A DNA stretch of 48,482 nt from assembly GCA_946624005.1 (NCBI GenBank), contig CAMORS010000013.1:1-48482 (forward strand), read 5' to 3'. The notes beneath the pieces were generated by a model. The model worked only from the letters and a program-made list of their open reading frames with translations, made no database searches and was not told where the DNA came from. The number at the start of each line of letters is the position of its first letter. Position 1 is the stretch's first letter. The stretch is from an uncultured Prevotella sp. (GTDB lineage Bacteria; Bacteroidota; Bacteroidia; Bacteroidales; Bacteroidaceae). The position numbers and the translations under genes were made by a program. Below, one piece after another: positions 1-7,095 of this stretch.

Positions 1-74
1 TTTGGGGTGTTTACAATTATTAACACAAGGTAAGCATTTCCTTAACAGATTTTTACGTACCATGAAGGGCGGAA

Positions 75-106
75 TTTGGAGGTGTCGGGAATAGTGCGTA
101 CCTTTG
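75..106 (+). promoter_or_regulatory. Bacteroidota-type promoter without an obvious gene
   Basis: TTTG (75-78) is followed after 20 nt by TAccTTTG (99-106), which fits the Bacteroidota -33/-7 consensus TTTG-N19-21-TAnnTTTG. The surrounding sequence closely resembles the promoter at 13219-13251: both have AATTTGGAG, then GGAATAG, then CGTACCTTTGCA. No convincing reading frame follows. The transcript would run through a hairpin (162-184) and 22-nt repeats (237-316) towards cbiG, so it may be a remnant promoter or a leader promoter for the cobalamin genes. Confidence 0.6.
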
Positions 107-161
107 CAATGCATTTGAAAAACGTTCTTTGAGCTTCGCTCGAAAAGCTTTGGCGCTCGGA

Positions 162-184
162 AGAGCACAAGCAAGCTTGGCTCT
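162..184. other. 10-bp hairpin with one bulge
   Basis: AGAGC(a)CAAGC-AA-GCTTG-GCTCT folds into a 10-bp stem with a single bulged A and a 2-nt loop. A second small hairpin, GAGC-ttc-GCTC, lies just upstream (131-141). No T-run follows, so it is not an obvious terminator. It is probably part of a dispersed palindromic intergenic repeat, but no second copy was seen in this window. Confidence 0.5.
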
Positions 185-236
185 TCACTCGCTGAAATCG
201 CTCTTTGACTTACTGCAACATCATAAACAACGACAT

Positions 237-316
237 CAGAGACTATCTCTGACCGCACCAGAGACCATCTCTGAGGGCATCAGAGACCATCAACGACGAC
301 ATCAGAGACCATCTAC
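237..316. repeat. 22-nt tandem repeat, about 3.6 copies, with internal dyad
   Basis: Units begin with CAGAGAC at 237, 259, 281 and 303, exactly 22 nt apart. The first two contain a perfect dyad, CAGAGA-cnA-TCTCTG, and the later ones are degenerate. With the promoter upstream and cbiG downstream, this lies in what could be a leader. The 1-416 stretch otherwise holds nothing recognisable, and no cobalamin riboswitch core could be found in it. Confidence 0.75.
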
Positions 317-371
317 GGTTAAATATTTCTAATAAAAGGCAGGTGATGATGGGTATTGACGGGATAATGCG

Positions 372-379
372 TATATTTG
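372..379 (+). promoter_or_regulatory. Probable -7 box for the cobalamin operon
   Basis: GTATATTTGC contains TAtaTTTG, a full match to the Bacteroidota -7 element, 37 nt before the cbiG start. No clear TTTG lies 19-21 nt upstream, so the -33 element is weak or absent. The same -7 core precedes the subtilase gene at 16447-16454. Confidence 0.5.
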
Positions 380-416
380 CATCTTATTATTAAGCAAGAA
401 AGAAAAAGTTTCGCCC

Positions 417-2219
417 ATGAAGACAGCAATCATAACAGTGAATCAGACCGGTAGGACAGTAGCCGACAAAATCTGCCATACACTCGATGCCACCCTGCTG
501 GCGCGCCATGAGGTGGGAGCCCGTTGGAACGACTTCGACGCCTTTGTGTTCGTAGGGGCAATGGGCATCTGCGTGCGCACCATAGCGCCCTATATCGAAG
601 ATAAGCACAGCGACCCCGCCGTGGTGTGCGTCGACACCTTGGGACGGAGCGCCGTCGCAGTGCTCTCAGGCCACGTGGGAGGAGCCAACGAGCTGGCGCA
701 GCGGGTAGCGGCAGCGATAGGGGCCCAGCCCGTCGTCACGACGCAGAGCGACCTGGCAGGACTGTGGGCCCTGGACACCCTGGAGAAGGAATACGGATGG
801 CACCGCGAGATGCCCGACGACATGAATGCCTGCATCTTCGACTTCGTCAACCGTCGCCCCACGGCATTGTTCCTTGAAGCCGACGACGAGGGGTGCCGCT
901 ATCTGCGAGAGACCCTGCCGGAACATGTCACGCTGGTGGAGCGACTGGAAGAGGCGACGGCCGACCGTTACCGTCTGCTCATCATGGTGACGCCCTATCG
1001 CCACGAGGTGCCGCAGGGGATGCACTGCGTGTGGTTTGTGCCGCGAGTGGCAACGATAGGCTTCGGACTGGCGCATCATCCCGCCGACTATCAGGACATT
1101 CTCAGCCAGATGGAACAGCGGATGGAAGAGCAGGGACTGGCACCAGCCTGCGCACGCCAGTACTGCACCATCGACGTGAAGGCCGACGAGCCCTTCGTCC
1201 GGCTGTTGCGCGACAGGGGATGTGACGTCAGGTTCTTCACGGCCGAGGAGCTGAGCAGCGTGGAGGTGCCGCATCCCAGCGCGACGGTGGAGAAGCATGT
1301 GGGCACTCCGAGCGTCTGCGAGGCAGCGGCAATCCTGGGCAGCGGCGGCGGAACGCTCGTCATGCCGAAGCAGAAGGGAAAGAGCTTTACGGTGGCGGTA
1401 GCGATTCCAATACGAGGTACGAGGTGCGAGGTGCGAGGTGCGAGAGATGATTCGCAGGGAGCAGGCTTTGTAGAGATCGTGGGAGCCGGTCCGGGCGATC
1501 CTGATCTGATTTCCGTTCGTGGGCGGAGGATGCTGGAGAAGGCCGACCTCATCCTCTATGCCGGCAGTCTGGTGCCGAAGGAGCTGACGGAATGCCATAA
1601 GGCAGGAGCCGTGGTGAGAAGCAGTGCCGACATGAACCTCGACGAGCAATGCCAGCTGATGAAGGAACACTACGACCGCGGGCACTTCATCGTGCGACTG
1701 CACACCGGCGACCCCTGCATCTTCGGCGCCATACAAGAGCAGATGGCCTTCTTCGACCGCGAGGGGATGCGCTATCACATCACGCCCGGCATCTCGTCGT
1801 TCCTTGCCGCAGCAGCCGAGTTGCGCAGCCAGTTTACCATCCCCGAGCGCACACAGACCATCATCCTGACGCGTGGCGAGGGGCGCACGCCGATGCCCGA
1901 GCGCGAGAAGCTCCACCTGCTGGCTCGCTCGCAGAGCACGATGTGCATCTTCCTCAGTGCCGCCATCGTCGACGATGTGCAGCAGCAGCTCTTGCAGGAA
2001 TATCCGCCAGAGACTCCCGTTGCTGCCTGCTACCACCTGACGTGGCCCGACCAGCACATCTATCGCGGTGTGCTGAAAGACTTGGCGAAAATAGTCCACG
2101 ACAACCACCTGACACTCACCACGATGCTCGTCGTGGGCGAAGCTATCGACAACCGCCGCGGACTGTCGGAGCTTTACAACAAACACTTCACCCACCTGTT
2201 CCGGCAGGGGACAGAGTAA
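417..2219 (+). CDS. CbiG-CbiF fusion: cobalt-precorrin-5A hydrolase / cobalt-precorrin-4 C11-methyltransferase
   Basis: A 600-residue cytosolic fusion of two enzymes of anaerobic cobalamin synthesis. Residues 1 to about 330 are CbiG: an N-terminal domain with VGAMGICVRTIAPY and LSGHVGGANELA, then a middle and a C-terminal part (GFGLAHHPADY was seen). CbiG opens the lactone ring and releases acetaldehyde. Residues from about 351 are CbiF/CobM, an SAM-dependent tetrapyrrole methylase with VGAGPGDPDLIS, the LHTGDPCIFG motif and YHITPGISSF; it methylates C11. CbiF acts directly before CbiG, so the fusion joins neighbouring steps. The linker (residues about 332-344) is encoded by GAGGTRC heptad repeats at 1411-1449. 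The ATG at 417 gives a complete CbiG N-terminus. The next gene starts 17 nt after the stop, so the two are probably co-transcribed. Confidence 0.93.
   Translation: MKTAIITVNQTGRTVADKICHTLDATLLARHEVGARWNDFDAFVFVGAMGICVRTIAPYIEDKHSDPAVVCVDTLGRSAVAVLSGHVGGANELAQRVAAAIGAQPVVTTQSDLAGLWALDTLEKEYGWHREMPDDMNACIFDFVNRRPTALFLEADDEGCRYLRETLPEHVTLVERLEEATADRYRLLIMVTPYRHEVPQGMHCVWFVPRVATIGFGLAHHPADYQDILSQMEQRMEEQGLAPACARQYCTIDVKADEPFVRLLRDRGCDVRFFTAEELSSVEVPHPSATVEKHVGTPSVCEAAAILGSGGGTLVMPKQKGKSFTVAVAIPIRGTRCEVRGARDDSQGAGFVEIVGAGPGDPDLISVRGRRMLEKADLILYAGSLVPKELTECHKAGAVVRSSADMNLDEQCQLMKEHYDRGHFIVRLHTGDPCIFGAIQEQMAFFDREGMRYHITPGISSFLAAAAELRSQFTIPERTQTIILTRGEGRTPMPEREKLHLLARSQSTMCIFLSAAIVDDVQQQLLQEYPPETPVAACYHLTWPDQHIYRGVLKDLAKIVHDNHLTLTTMLVVGEAIDNRRGLSELYNKHFTHLFRQGTE
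1411..1449. repeat. Heptad repeat, GAGGTAC/GAGGTGC type, inside cbiGF
   Basis: Five units of 7 nt (TACGAGG, TACGAGG, TGCGAGG, TGCGAGG, TGCGAGA), followed by a GATG tail. They are read in frame as the Arg/Glu/Cys-rich linker between the CbiG and CbiF domains. The tail GCGAGAGATG is the reverse complement of the CATCTCTCGC element found in cbiD (3365-3529) and in the DUF1573 gene at 10813-10871, so these belong to one family found in both orientations. Confidence 0.85.
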
Positions 2220-2236
2220 ATAAAGACAACAAGAAA

Positions 2237-4192
2237 ATGGTGTTAGTTTTCGGAGGAACAACAGAGGGGCGCAGAGCCGTAGAGGTGCTGGAAGAAGCCG
2301 GTACACCTTTTTATTATTCCACGCGCGGGCGCGAGCAGGCTGTGAGCTTGGTGAACGGCAGGCGGATGGCGGGAGCCATGGATGTGGCAGCCATCGAGAC
2401 CTTTTGCCGCGAGCATAACATCCGTCTCGTAGTCGATGCTGCCCACCCCTTTGCCGAACAGCTTCACCACAACCTGTGGCAGGCAGCTCAGCAGACGGGC
2501 ATCCCCCTTGTGCGCTACGAACGCATCTATCCACCCCATACCGACGACATCACGTGGTGCCGCGACTACGAAGAGGCTGTCAGCAAGATGCAGCAGCAAG
2601 GCATCGGCCGACTGTTGGCCTTGACGGGCGTGCAGACGATAGGACGTCTGCGCCGGTTCTGGCAGCAAGACGAATGCTGGATGCGTATACTCGACCGTGA
2701 GCAGTCGCGCGAGATAGCCCGCAGGGAAGGCTTTCCGGAGGACCATCTGGTGTATTACAGCGACGAGGACGACCAGACACGCCAGCTCATTGAGCGCATC
2801 CGTCCGCAGGCCATCCTCACGAAGGAGAGCGGACTGAGTGGCGGTTTCTGCGAAAAGGTGGAAGCTGCCAAGGCCGCCGGAGTGAAGGTGTTCGTCGTGG
2901 AGCGTCCGCCCCTCAACACCCAACACCCATCACCCAACACCCATCACCCATCACCCATCAAAATCGTCAACGGACCGCATGGCTTGCGGCGTATGGTGGA
3001 ACGCTTTGTGCCCGACTTCTTCCCCCTGAAGACCGGACTCACCACAGGCACGTGTGCCACAGCGGCAGCCATCGCCGCCGTGACAGGCGAAAAGACGGTC
3101 AGCGTCCTACTGCCCAATGGTGAGGACATCGAGGTGGAAGTGAGCCAGGTGGAGAAAGGGCGTGCCACCGTTGTCAAGCAGGCCGGCGACGACCCAGACA
3201 TCACCGACGGTCTGGAAATCTGCGTCACCGTAGAACCTGGTGGCGACGGCGGTATCACGATTCGCGGCGGTGAAGGGGTAGGGCGTGTCACCCTTCCCGG
3301 TTTAGGGCTTCCCATCGGAGCGGCAGCCATCAACGAGGTGCCGCAACAGATGATCCGCGAGAATCTTCTCCGCCTCAACACCCCTCGCTCCCCCGAGAAC
3401 ATCTCTCGCACCCCCGTACCCCCGCACCCTCGCCCCCCCGAGAACATCTCTCGCACCCCCGTACCCCCGCACCCTCGCACCCCCGAGAACATCTCTCGCA
3501 CCTCGTACCTCGCACCTCGTACCTCGATAATCGTCACCATCAGCGTTCCGAAAGGCAGGGAGATAGCCCGTCAGACCTTCAATCCCCGCATCGGAGTTGT
3601 CGACGGCATCAGCATCATCGGCACGTCGGGCATCGTTCGTCCGCTGAGCAGCGAGGCGTGGATCAGCAGCATTCGGAAGGAGATGGCCGTAGGATGGCAG
3701 ACACAACAGCATCAAAGCGATGGCCAGCAAGAGCCGACGATCGTCATCAACAGCGGAGCGCGGAGCGAGCGATTCCTGCGGCAGCTGTTCCCCCTGCTGC
3801 CCGAACAGGCCTTCATCCACTACGGCAACTTCATCGGCGAGACCTTGCAGATAGCCCACGAGCTGGGGGTGTCGCGCGTGGTGATGGGCGTGATGATCGG
3901 CAAAGCCGTGAAGCTGGCCGAAGGACATGTCAACACCCACAGCCACGAGGTGACGATGAACCGTAGCTTCCTGCTCGAGCTGGCGACGGAGGCAGGCATC
4001 GACGACAAGACCCGCGAGCGGATGGCATCGCTCAATATGGCTCGCGAACTGTGGGACCTCGTGCCGCCGGAAGCCATGAGCCGTCTGGCCCACATCATCG
4101 CAGGCCGTTGTCATCGCCATTGTGCACCGCTGTTGCCGAATGGGCAGCTGCAGGTGCTGCTCATCTCCGAGCAGGGCGATATTTACGAATGA
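2237..4192 (+). CDS. CbiJ-CbiD fusion: cobalt-precorrin-6A reductase / cobalt-precorrin-5B C1-methyltransferase
   Basis: A 651-residue fusion for two further corrin-ring steps. Residues 1 to about 255 are CbiJ/CobK, the NAD(P)H-dependent precorrin-6A reductase (MVLVFGGTTEGR at the start, VDAAHPFAEQ, LALTGVQTI, ILTKESG). Residues from about 260 are CbiD, which methylates C1 (LKTGLTTGTCATAAA, then VINSGARSERF, YGNFIGETL and NTHSHEVTMN). CbiD acts just before CbiJ. The open frame extends far upstream, but the ATG at 2237 places the CbiJ nucleotide-binding loop at the N-terminus and lies 17 nt after cbiGF. Two repeat blocks are read in frame: residues about 225-241 near the end of CbiJ, and about 377-431 inside CbiD, where 165 nt of repeats enlarge a loop. 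Confidence 0.92.
   Translation: MVLVFGGTTEGRRAVEVLEEAGTPFYYSTRGREQAVSLVNGRRMAGAMDVAAIETFCREHNIRLVVDAAHPFAEQLHHNLWQAAQQTGIPLVRYERIYPPHTDDITWCRDYEEAVSKMQQQGIGRLLALTGVQTIGRLRRFWQQDECWMRILDREQSREIARREGFPEDHLVYYSDEDDQTRQLIERIRPQAILTKESGLSGGFCEKVEAAKAAGVKVFVVERPPLNTQHPSPNTHHPSPIKIVNGPHGLRRMVERFVPDFFPLKTGLTTGTCATAAAIAAVTGEKTVSVLLPNGEDIEVEVSQVEKGRATVVKQAGDDPDITDGLEICVTVEPGGDGGITIRGGEGVGRVTLPGLGLPIGAAAINEVPQQMIRENLLRLNTPRSPENISRTPVPPHPRPPENISRTPVPPHPRTPENISRTSYLAPRTSIIVTISVPKGREIARQTFNPRIGVVDGISIIGTSGIVRPLSSEAWISSIRKEMAVGWQTQQHQSDGQQEPTIVINSGARSERFLRQLFPLLPEQAFIHYGNFIGETLQIAHELGVSRVVMGVMIGKAVKLAEGHVNTHSHEVTMNRSFLLELATEAGIDDKTRERMASLNMARELWDLVPPEAMSRLAHIIAGRCHRHCAPLLPNGQLQVLLISEQGDIYE
2911..2961. repeat. 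Heptad repeat, CAACACC/CATCACC type, inside cbiJD
   Basis: About seven degenerate 7-nt units (CTCAACA, CCCAACA and CCCATCA types). Read in frame, they give a low-complexity Asn/Thr/His/Pro segment between the CbiJ core and its last helix, close to the CbiJ-CbiD junction. The same repeat type fills the spacers at 5747-5834 and 7001-7095 and is inserted in ispH and the GH32 gene. Confidence 0.85.
3365..3529. repeat. Composite CTCGCAC/CTCGTAC heptad repeat inside cbiD
   Basis: A 165-bp low-complexity block. It contains three copies of an element ending in GAGAACATCTCTCGCACC, separated by CCCGTACCCCCGCACC-like heptads, and it finishes with CTCGTAC and CTCGCAC units. The frame stays open and encodes a Pro/Arg/Thr/Ser-rich insertion of about 55 residues. 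Its length is a multiple of three, so the downstream CbiD motifs remain in phase. Confidence 0.85.
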
Positions 4193-4212
4193 AGAATGAA
4201 GAATAACGAATG
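4189..4212. repeat. GAATGAA-type heptad repeat at the cbiJD stop
   Basis: GAATGAA, GAATGAA, GAATAAC and GAATGAC are consecutive 7-nt units. The first supplies the TGA stop of cbiJD (4190-4192). A matching array follows the AICAR formyltransferase stop at 19892-19922. Confidence 0.7.
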
Positions 4213-4217
4213 ACAAC

Positions 4218-4457
4218 ATGAACAGAAAACGAAGAAACAGCCTGATGGTCAGTTTGCTATGGATGGCTACTGCTGTCGTGGCCTCCATCCGTGTGCCGAA
4301 AGGCAACGGGCAGACGGCTCTGACGCTGACAGCCGATGTCGACGAAACGGTCGTCCTGCAGGGCGTTCATCCCATCTTCCTGCGCTTCCATGCTGCGCGG
4401 GACAGCAACGATGGGAGCGACCAGCTCTTCACGCTCGACTGGTTCCGGTTTGAATAG
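4218..4457 (+). pseudogene. Remnant of a secreted CBM6-type carbohydrate-active protein
   Basis: A 79-codon frame. It starts with a signal-peptide-like segment (basic start, then LMVSLLWMATAVVA) and ends in LFTLDWFRFE, which resembles the final strand of family 6 carbohydrate-binding modules, where a conserved aromatic precedes the terminus. The middle (VHPIFLRFHAARD) also fits the end of such a module. There is no room for a catalytic domain, so the simplest reading is an internal deletion that joined the signal peptide to the last part of the CBM. It could instead be a small expressed protein. It begins 25 nt after cbiJD. Confidence 0.45.
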
Positions 4458-4524
4458 AAAGGACCGTAGAAGTAGGTTTAAGACTGTTGAAGAGCCTCTT
4501 GTTTTCTTGAATAATCTTAAAATA

Positions 4525-4556
4525 TTTGCCCAATTGAAAATAATGTATTACATTTG
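4525..4556 (+). promoter_or_regulatory. Promoter of the DUF1573 gene
   Basis: TTTG (4525-4528), 20 nt, TAcaTTTG (4549-4556): a perfect Bacteroidota promoter, about 100 nt before the chosen ATG at 4656. The AT-rich leader between them has no other gene. Confidence 0.8.
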
Positions 4557-4655
4557 CAACACATTATTAAAGAATAGACAGAAAATGATATCAACAAAAC
4601 GGTAGTCATCAATTATTATTTGGAAAGTAACATATTCAAGCAAAAAGTTGGTTAT

Positions 4656-5747
4656 ATGAAGAAAACGTTAACCATTGCCAGAGAAAAAGTGTTGCTGCTA
4701 CGCACGCTTCTGCTCTGTACTTTAGGAACACTGACAGCAACCGCTCAGGCACAGGAGCTGATGGCGAAGAACGACATCATCGACTGCGGCAGCGTGCTGT
4801 GGGAGCACCCCGTCACGGTGAAGTTCGAACTGCAGAACACAGGCCGCCAGCCGCTTCAGATCACCCGTGTGAAGCCGGGATGCGACTGCACGACGGCCGA
4901 CTTCCCCAAGGCCAGCATCGGCCCCGGCGAGCAGTTCGCCATCGAGGCCACCTATGATGCACGGCAGCTGGGCCACTTCCTGAAAGACATCGCCGTGTAC
5001 AGCAATGCATCGGAGAAGCCCTTCTACCTCTCCATACGTGGTGTGGTGACCGAAGAGGTGGTCGACTTCAGCGGCACGTACCCCTTCACGCTGGCCGATG
5101 CGAAAGCCGACCTCGTGGATGTGGAGTTCGACGATGTGAACCTCGGCGACATGCCCGTGCAGAAGATTCACATCATGAACGCCTCGACGCAACCCATCAG
5201 TCCCACCGTGATGCACCTGCCCGACTATCTGAAGGCCACCGTGTCGCCCACGACCATTGCGCCCAACCGCCAGGGAACGGTGACACTGACACTCGATTCG
5301 AAGCGGCTGCGCGACTATGGCTTGACGCAGACCTCTGTCTTCCTCGGCATGTTCCCTGGTGACAAGGTGGCTCCGCAGAAGGAAATCTCCGTGTCGGCCG
5401 TGCTGCTGCCTGCCTTCACCGAACTGACAGAGACACAGCTGGCCAATGCCCCGCAGATGCGACTCTCTGACGAGACCATCCGTCTCACGGGCAATAAAGC
5501 CAAGCAGACGCACGCCATCACCATCGAGAACATCGGCAAGAGCGAGCTTGACATCAGTTCGCTGCAGATGTTCACCACAGGTCTGAAGGTGAAGCTCAAC
5601 AAGACGCGCCTGCAGCCCGGCGAGCAGGCTACGCTCAAGATTACGGCAGAGACGAAGGCACTGCGTGCCGCCCGTTCGAAGCCTCGTGTGCTGATGATTA
5701 CCAACGACCCGATGAAGCCTAAGGTGGTCATCAACATTGAGCATTAA
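4656..5747 (+). CDS. Exported DUF1573 protein
   Basis: A 363-residue exported protein. The ATG at 4656 is preferred over upstream in-frame codons because it gives a normal signal peptide (basic start, LLLRTLLLCTLGTLTATAQAQ). The mature part begins with a DUF1573 Ig-like domain: VKFELQNTG, then PGCDCTTADFPK with the usual Cys-x-Cys, and QFAIEATYDA. Two more beta-rich repeats follow, the last with ITIENIGKSELDI. The family is common in Bacteroidota and probably periplasmic or surface-attached; its function is not established. MeaB follows after 94 nt of repeat-rich spacer. Confidence 0.85.
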   Translation: MKKTLTIAREKVLLLRTLLLCTLGTLTATAQAQELMAKNDIIDCGSVLWEHPVTVKFELQNTGRQPLQITRVKPGCDCTTADFPKASIGPGEQFAIEATYDARQLGHFLKDIAVYSNASEKPFYLSIRGVVTEEVVDFSGTYPFTLADAKADLVDVEFDDVNLGDMPVQKIHIMNASTQPISPTVMHLPDYLKATVSPTTIAPNRQGTVTLTLDSKRLRDYGLTQTSVFLGMFPGDKVAPQKEISVSAVLLPAFTELTETQLANAPQMRLSDETIRLTGNKAKQTHAITIENIGKSELDISSLQMFTTGLKVKLNKTRLQPGEQATLKITAETKALRAARSKPRVLMITNDPMKPKVVINIEH

Positions 5748-5834
5748 ACATCCCTCATCACCTAAAAAGTCCCGTCTCTTACCAGGCGGATTCCATCCGC
5801 CGTTCAATACCCATCATTTAACACCCATCACCTA
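5747..5834. repeat. Repeat-filled spacer with a 38-bp hairpin element, copy 1
   Basis: The spacer holds CATCACC-type heptads on both sides of a 38-bp element (5764-5801). The element contains a perfect hairpin: GGCGGAT (5785-5791), loop TCC, ATCCGCC (5795-5801). The element recurs at 7019-7056 with only two differences. It could weakly terminate the DUF1573 transcript, but there is no T-run. Confidence 0.75.
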
Positions 5835-5841
5835 AAAAACC

Positions 5842-6996
5842 ATGGAACATCCAGAAAATAGCGAAGAATACAAGGGACTGACCGTCAACAGCGGCGTCAC
5901 CGGAACAACCATCATCAACCCCTACCTGCAGCGCGGACGCTTCAAGCGCCGCGAGCTATCCGTCGACGAGATGGTAGAGGGTATCATCAAAGGCGATGTC
6001 ACCATCCTCAGCCAGGCCGTGACACTCGTAGAAAGCATCCTTCCCGAGCATCAGGCCAAGGCGCAGGAGGTCATCGAGAAGTGTCTCCCCTACAGCGGCA
6101 ACTCCGTTCGCATCGGTATCAGCGGTGTGCCGGGAGCCGGAAAGAGCACCTCCATCGACGAGTTCGGCATCCATGTGCTCGATCGCTTCCAGGGCAAGCT
6201 GGCCGTGCTGGCCATCGACCCCTCGTCGGAGCGCTCGAAGGGTAGCATCCTCGGCGACAAGACGCGCATGGAGAAGCTCTCGCAGCGCAAAGATGCCTTC
6301 ATACGTCCTTCACCAACAGCTGGCTCCTTGGGCGGCGTGGCCCGCAAGACGCGAGAGACCATCATCCTCTGCGAAGCTGCCGGCTACGACAAGATCTTCG
6401 TAGAGACGGTAGGCGTGGGACAGAGCGAGACGGCTTGCCACTCGATGGTCGACTTCTTCCTGCTCATCCAACTGGCAGGAACGGGCGACGAGCTGCAGGG
6501 CATCAAGCGCGGCATCATGGAGATAGCCGACGGCATCGCCATCAACAAGTGCGACGGCAACAATGTGGACAAGTGTCAGATGGCTGCCACCAACTTCCGC
6601 AACGCACTCCACTTCTTCCCCATGCCCGACAGCGGATGGGCACCTAAGGTGCTCTGCTACAGCGGATTCTATGGCACTGGCGTGAAGGAGATATGGGATA
6701 TGATCTATCAGTATCTGGAGTTTGTCAAGAAGAATGGCTACTTCGAGTTCCGACGTAACGAGCAGTCGAAATACTGGATGTACGAGAGTATCAACGAGCA
6801 TCTGCGCAACTCGTTCTATCACAACCGTCATATCCAGGAACACATCGGCGAAGCCGAGCAGACCGTCCTGGCCGGACAGAAGACATCCTTCGCTGCTGCC
6901 AACGACCTGCTCAAGATGTACTTCAGCGAGCTGCGCCGGCAGGAATCGGGGGTGCGCCGTCAGCAGACAGGCTATTACGGCGACCGCAACCACTGA
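5842..6996 (+). CDS. meaB: MeaB/ArgK-type methylmalonyl-CoA mutase-associated GTPase
   Basis: A 384-residue G3E-family P-loop GTPase that protects and reloads the adenosylcobalamin-dependent methylmalonyl-CoA mutase. Visible motifs: Walker A GVPGAGKST (residues about 96-104), LAIDPSSERSKGSILGDKTR, RPSPTAGSLGGVARKT, FVETVGVGQSE as the switch/Walker B region, and NKCDGNN as the guanine-recognition motif. The length suits the family. The mutase itself is not in the window. Together with the cobalamin genes upstream, this points to propionate/succinate metabolism through B12. The start ATG lies directly after a repeat-filled spacer. Confidence 0.93.
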   Translation: MEHPENSEEYKGLTVNSGVTGTTIINPYLQRGRFKRRELSVDEMVEGIIKGDVTILSQAVTLVESILPEHQAKAQEVIEKCLPYSGNSVRIGISGVPGAGKSTSIDEFGIHVLDRFQGKLAVLAIDPSSERSKGSILGDKTRMEKLSQRKDAFIRPSPTAGSLGGVARKTRETIILCEAAGYDKIFVETVGVGQSETACHSMVDFFLLIQLAGTGDELQGIKRGIMEIADGIAINKCDGNNVDKCQMAATNFRNALHFFPMPDSGWAPKVLCYSGFYGTGVKEIWDMIYQYLEFVKKNGYFEFRRNEQSKYWMYESINEHLRNSFYHNRHIQEHIGEAEQTVLAGQKTSFAAANDLLKMYFSELRRQESGVRRQQTGYYGDRNH

Positions 6997-7000
6997 TCGC

Positions 7001-7095
7001 CCTCATCACCCATCCCTCAAAAAGTCCCGTTTCTTACCAGGTGGATTCCATCCGCCTTTCACCACTCATCACCCATCACCCATCACCCTTCACCC
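7001..7095. repeat. Repeat-filled spacer with the 38-bp hairpin element, copy 2
   Basis: CATCACC-type heptads surround a second copy of the 38-bp element (7019-7056), 36 of 38 positions identical to 5764-5801. One of the two changes falls in the hairpin and turns a C-G pair into a T·G wobble (GGTGGAT / ATCCGCC), so the stem is kept. The heptads run up to the ispH start codon. Confidence 0.75.

Noticed and set aside
129..332. Open frame of 67 codons between the orphan promoter and cbiG
   Set aside because: It starts with TTG, consists largely of translated hairpin and 22-nt repeat sequence, and has no protein-like domain or signal.
1..416. Cobalamin riboswitch upstream of cbiG
   Set aside because: I looked for the B12-box core and the conserved GCCACTG-type elements and did not find them. 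The leader holds only the hairpin and 22-nt repeats.
666..2534. Long minus-strand frame opposite cbiGF and cbiJ
   Set aside because: It is a shadow of GC-rich codons. The plus-strand frames contain complete CbiG, CbiF and CbiJ motifs, and the antisense product has none.
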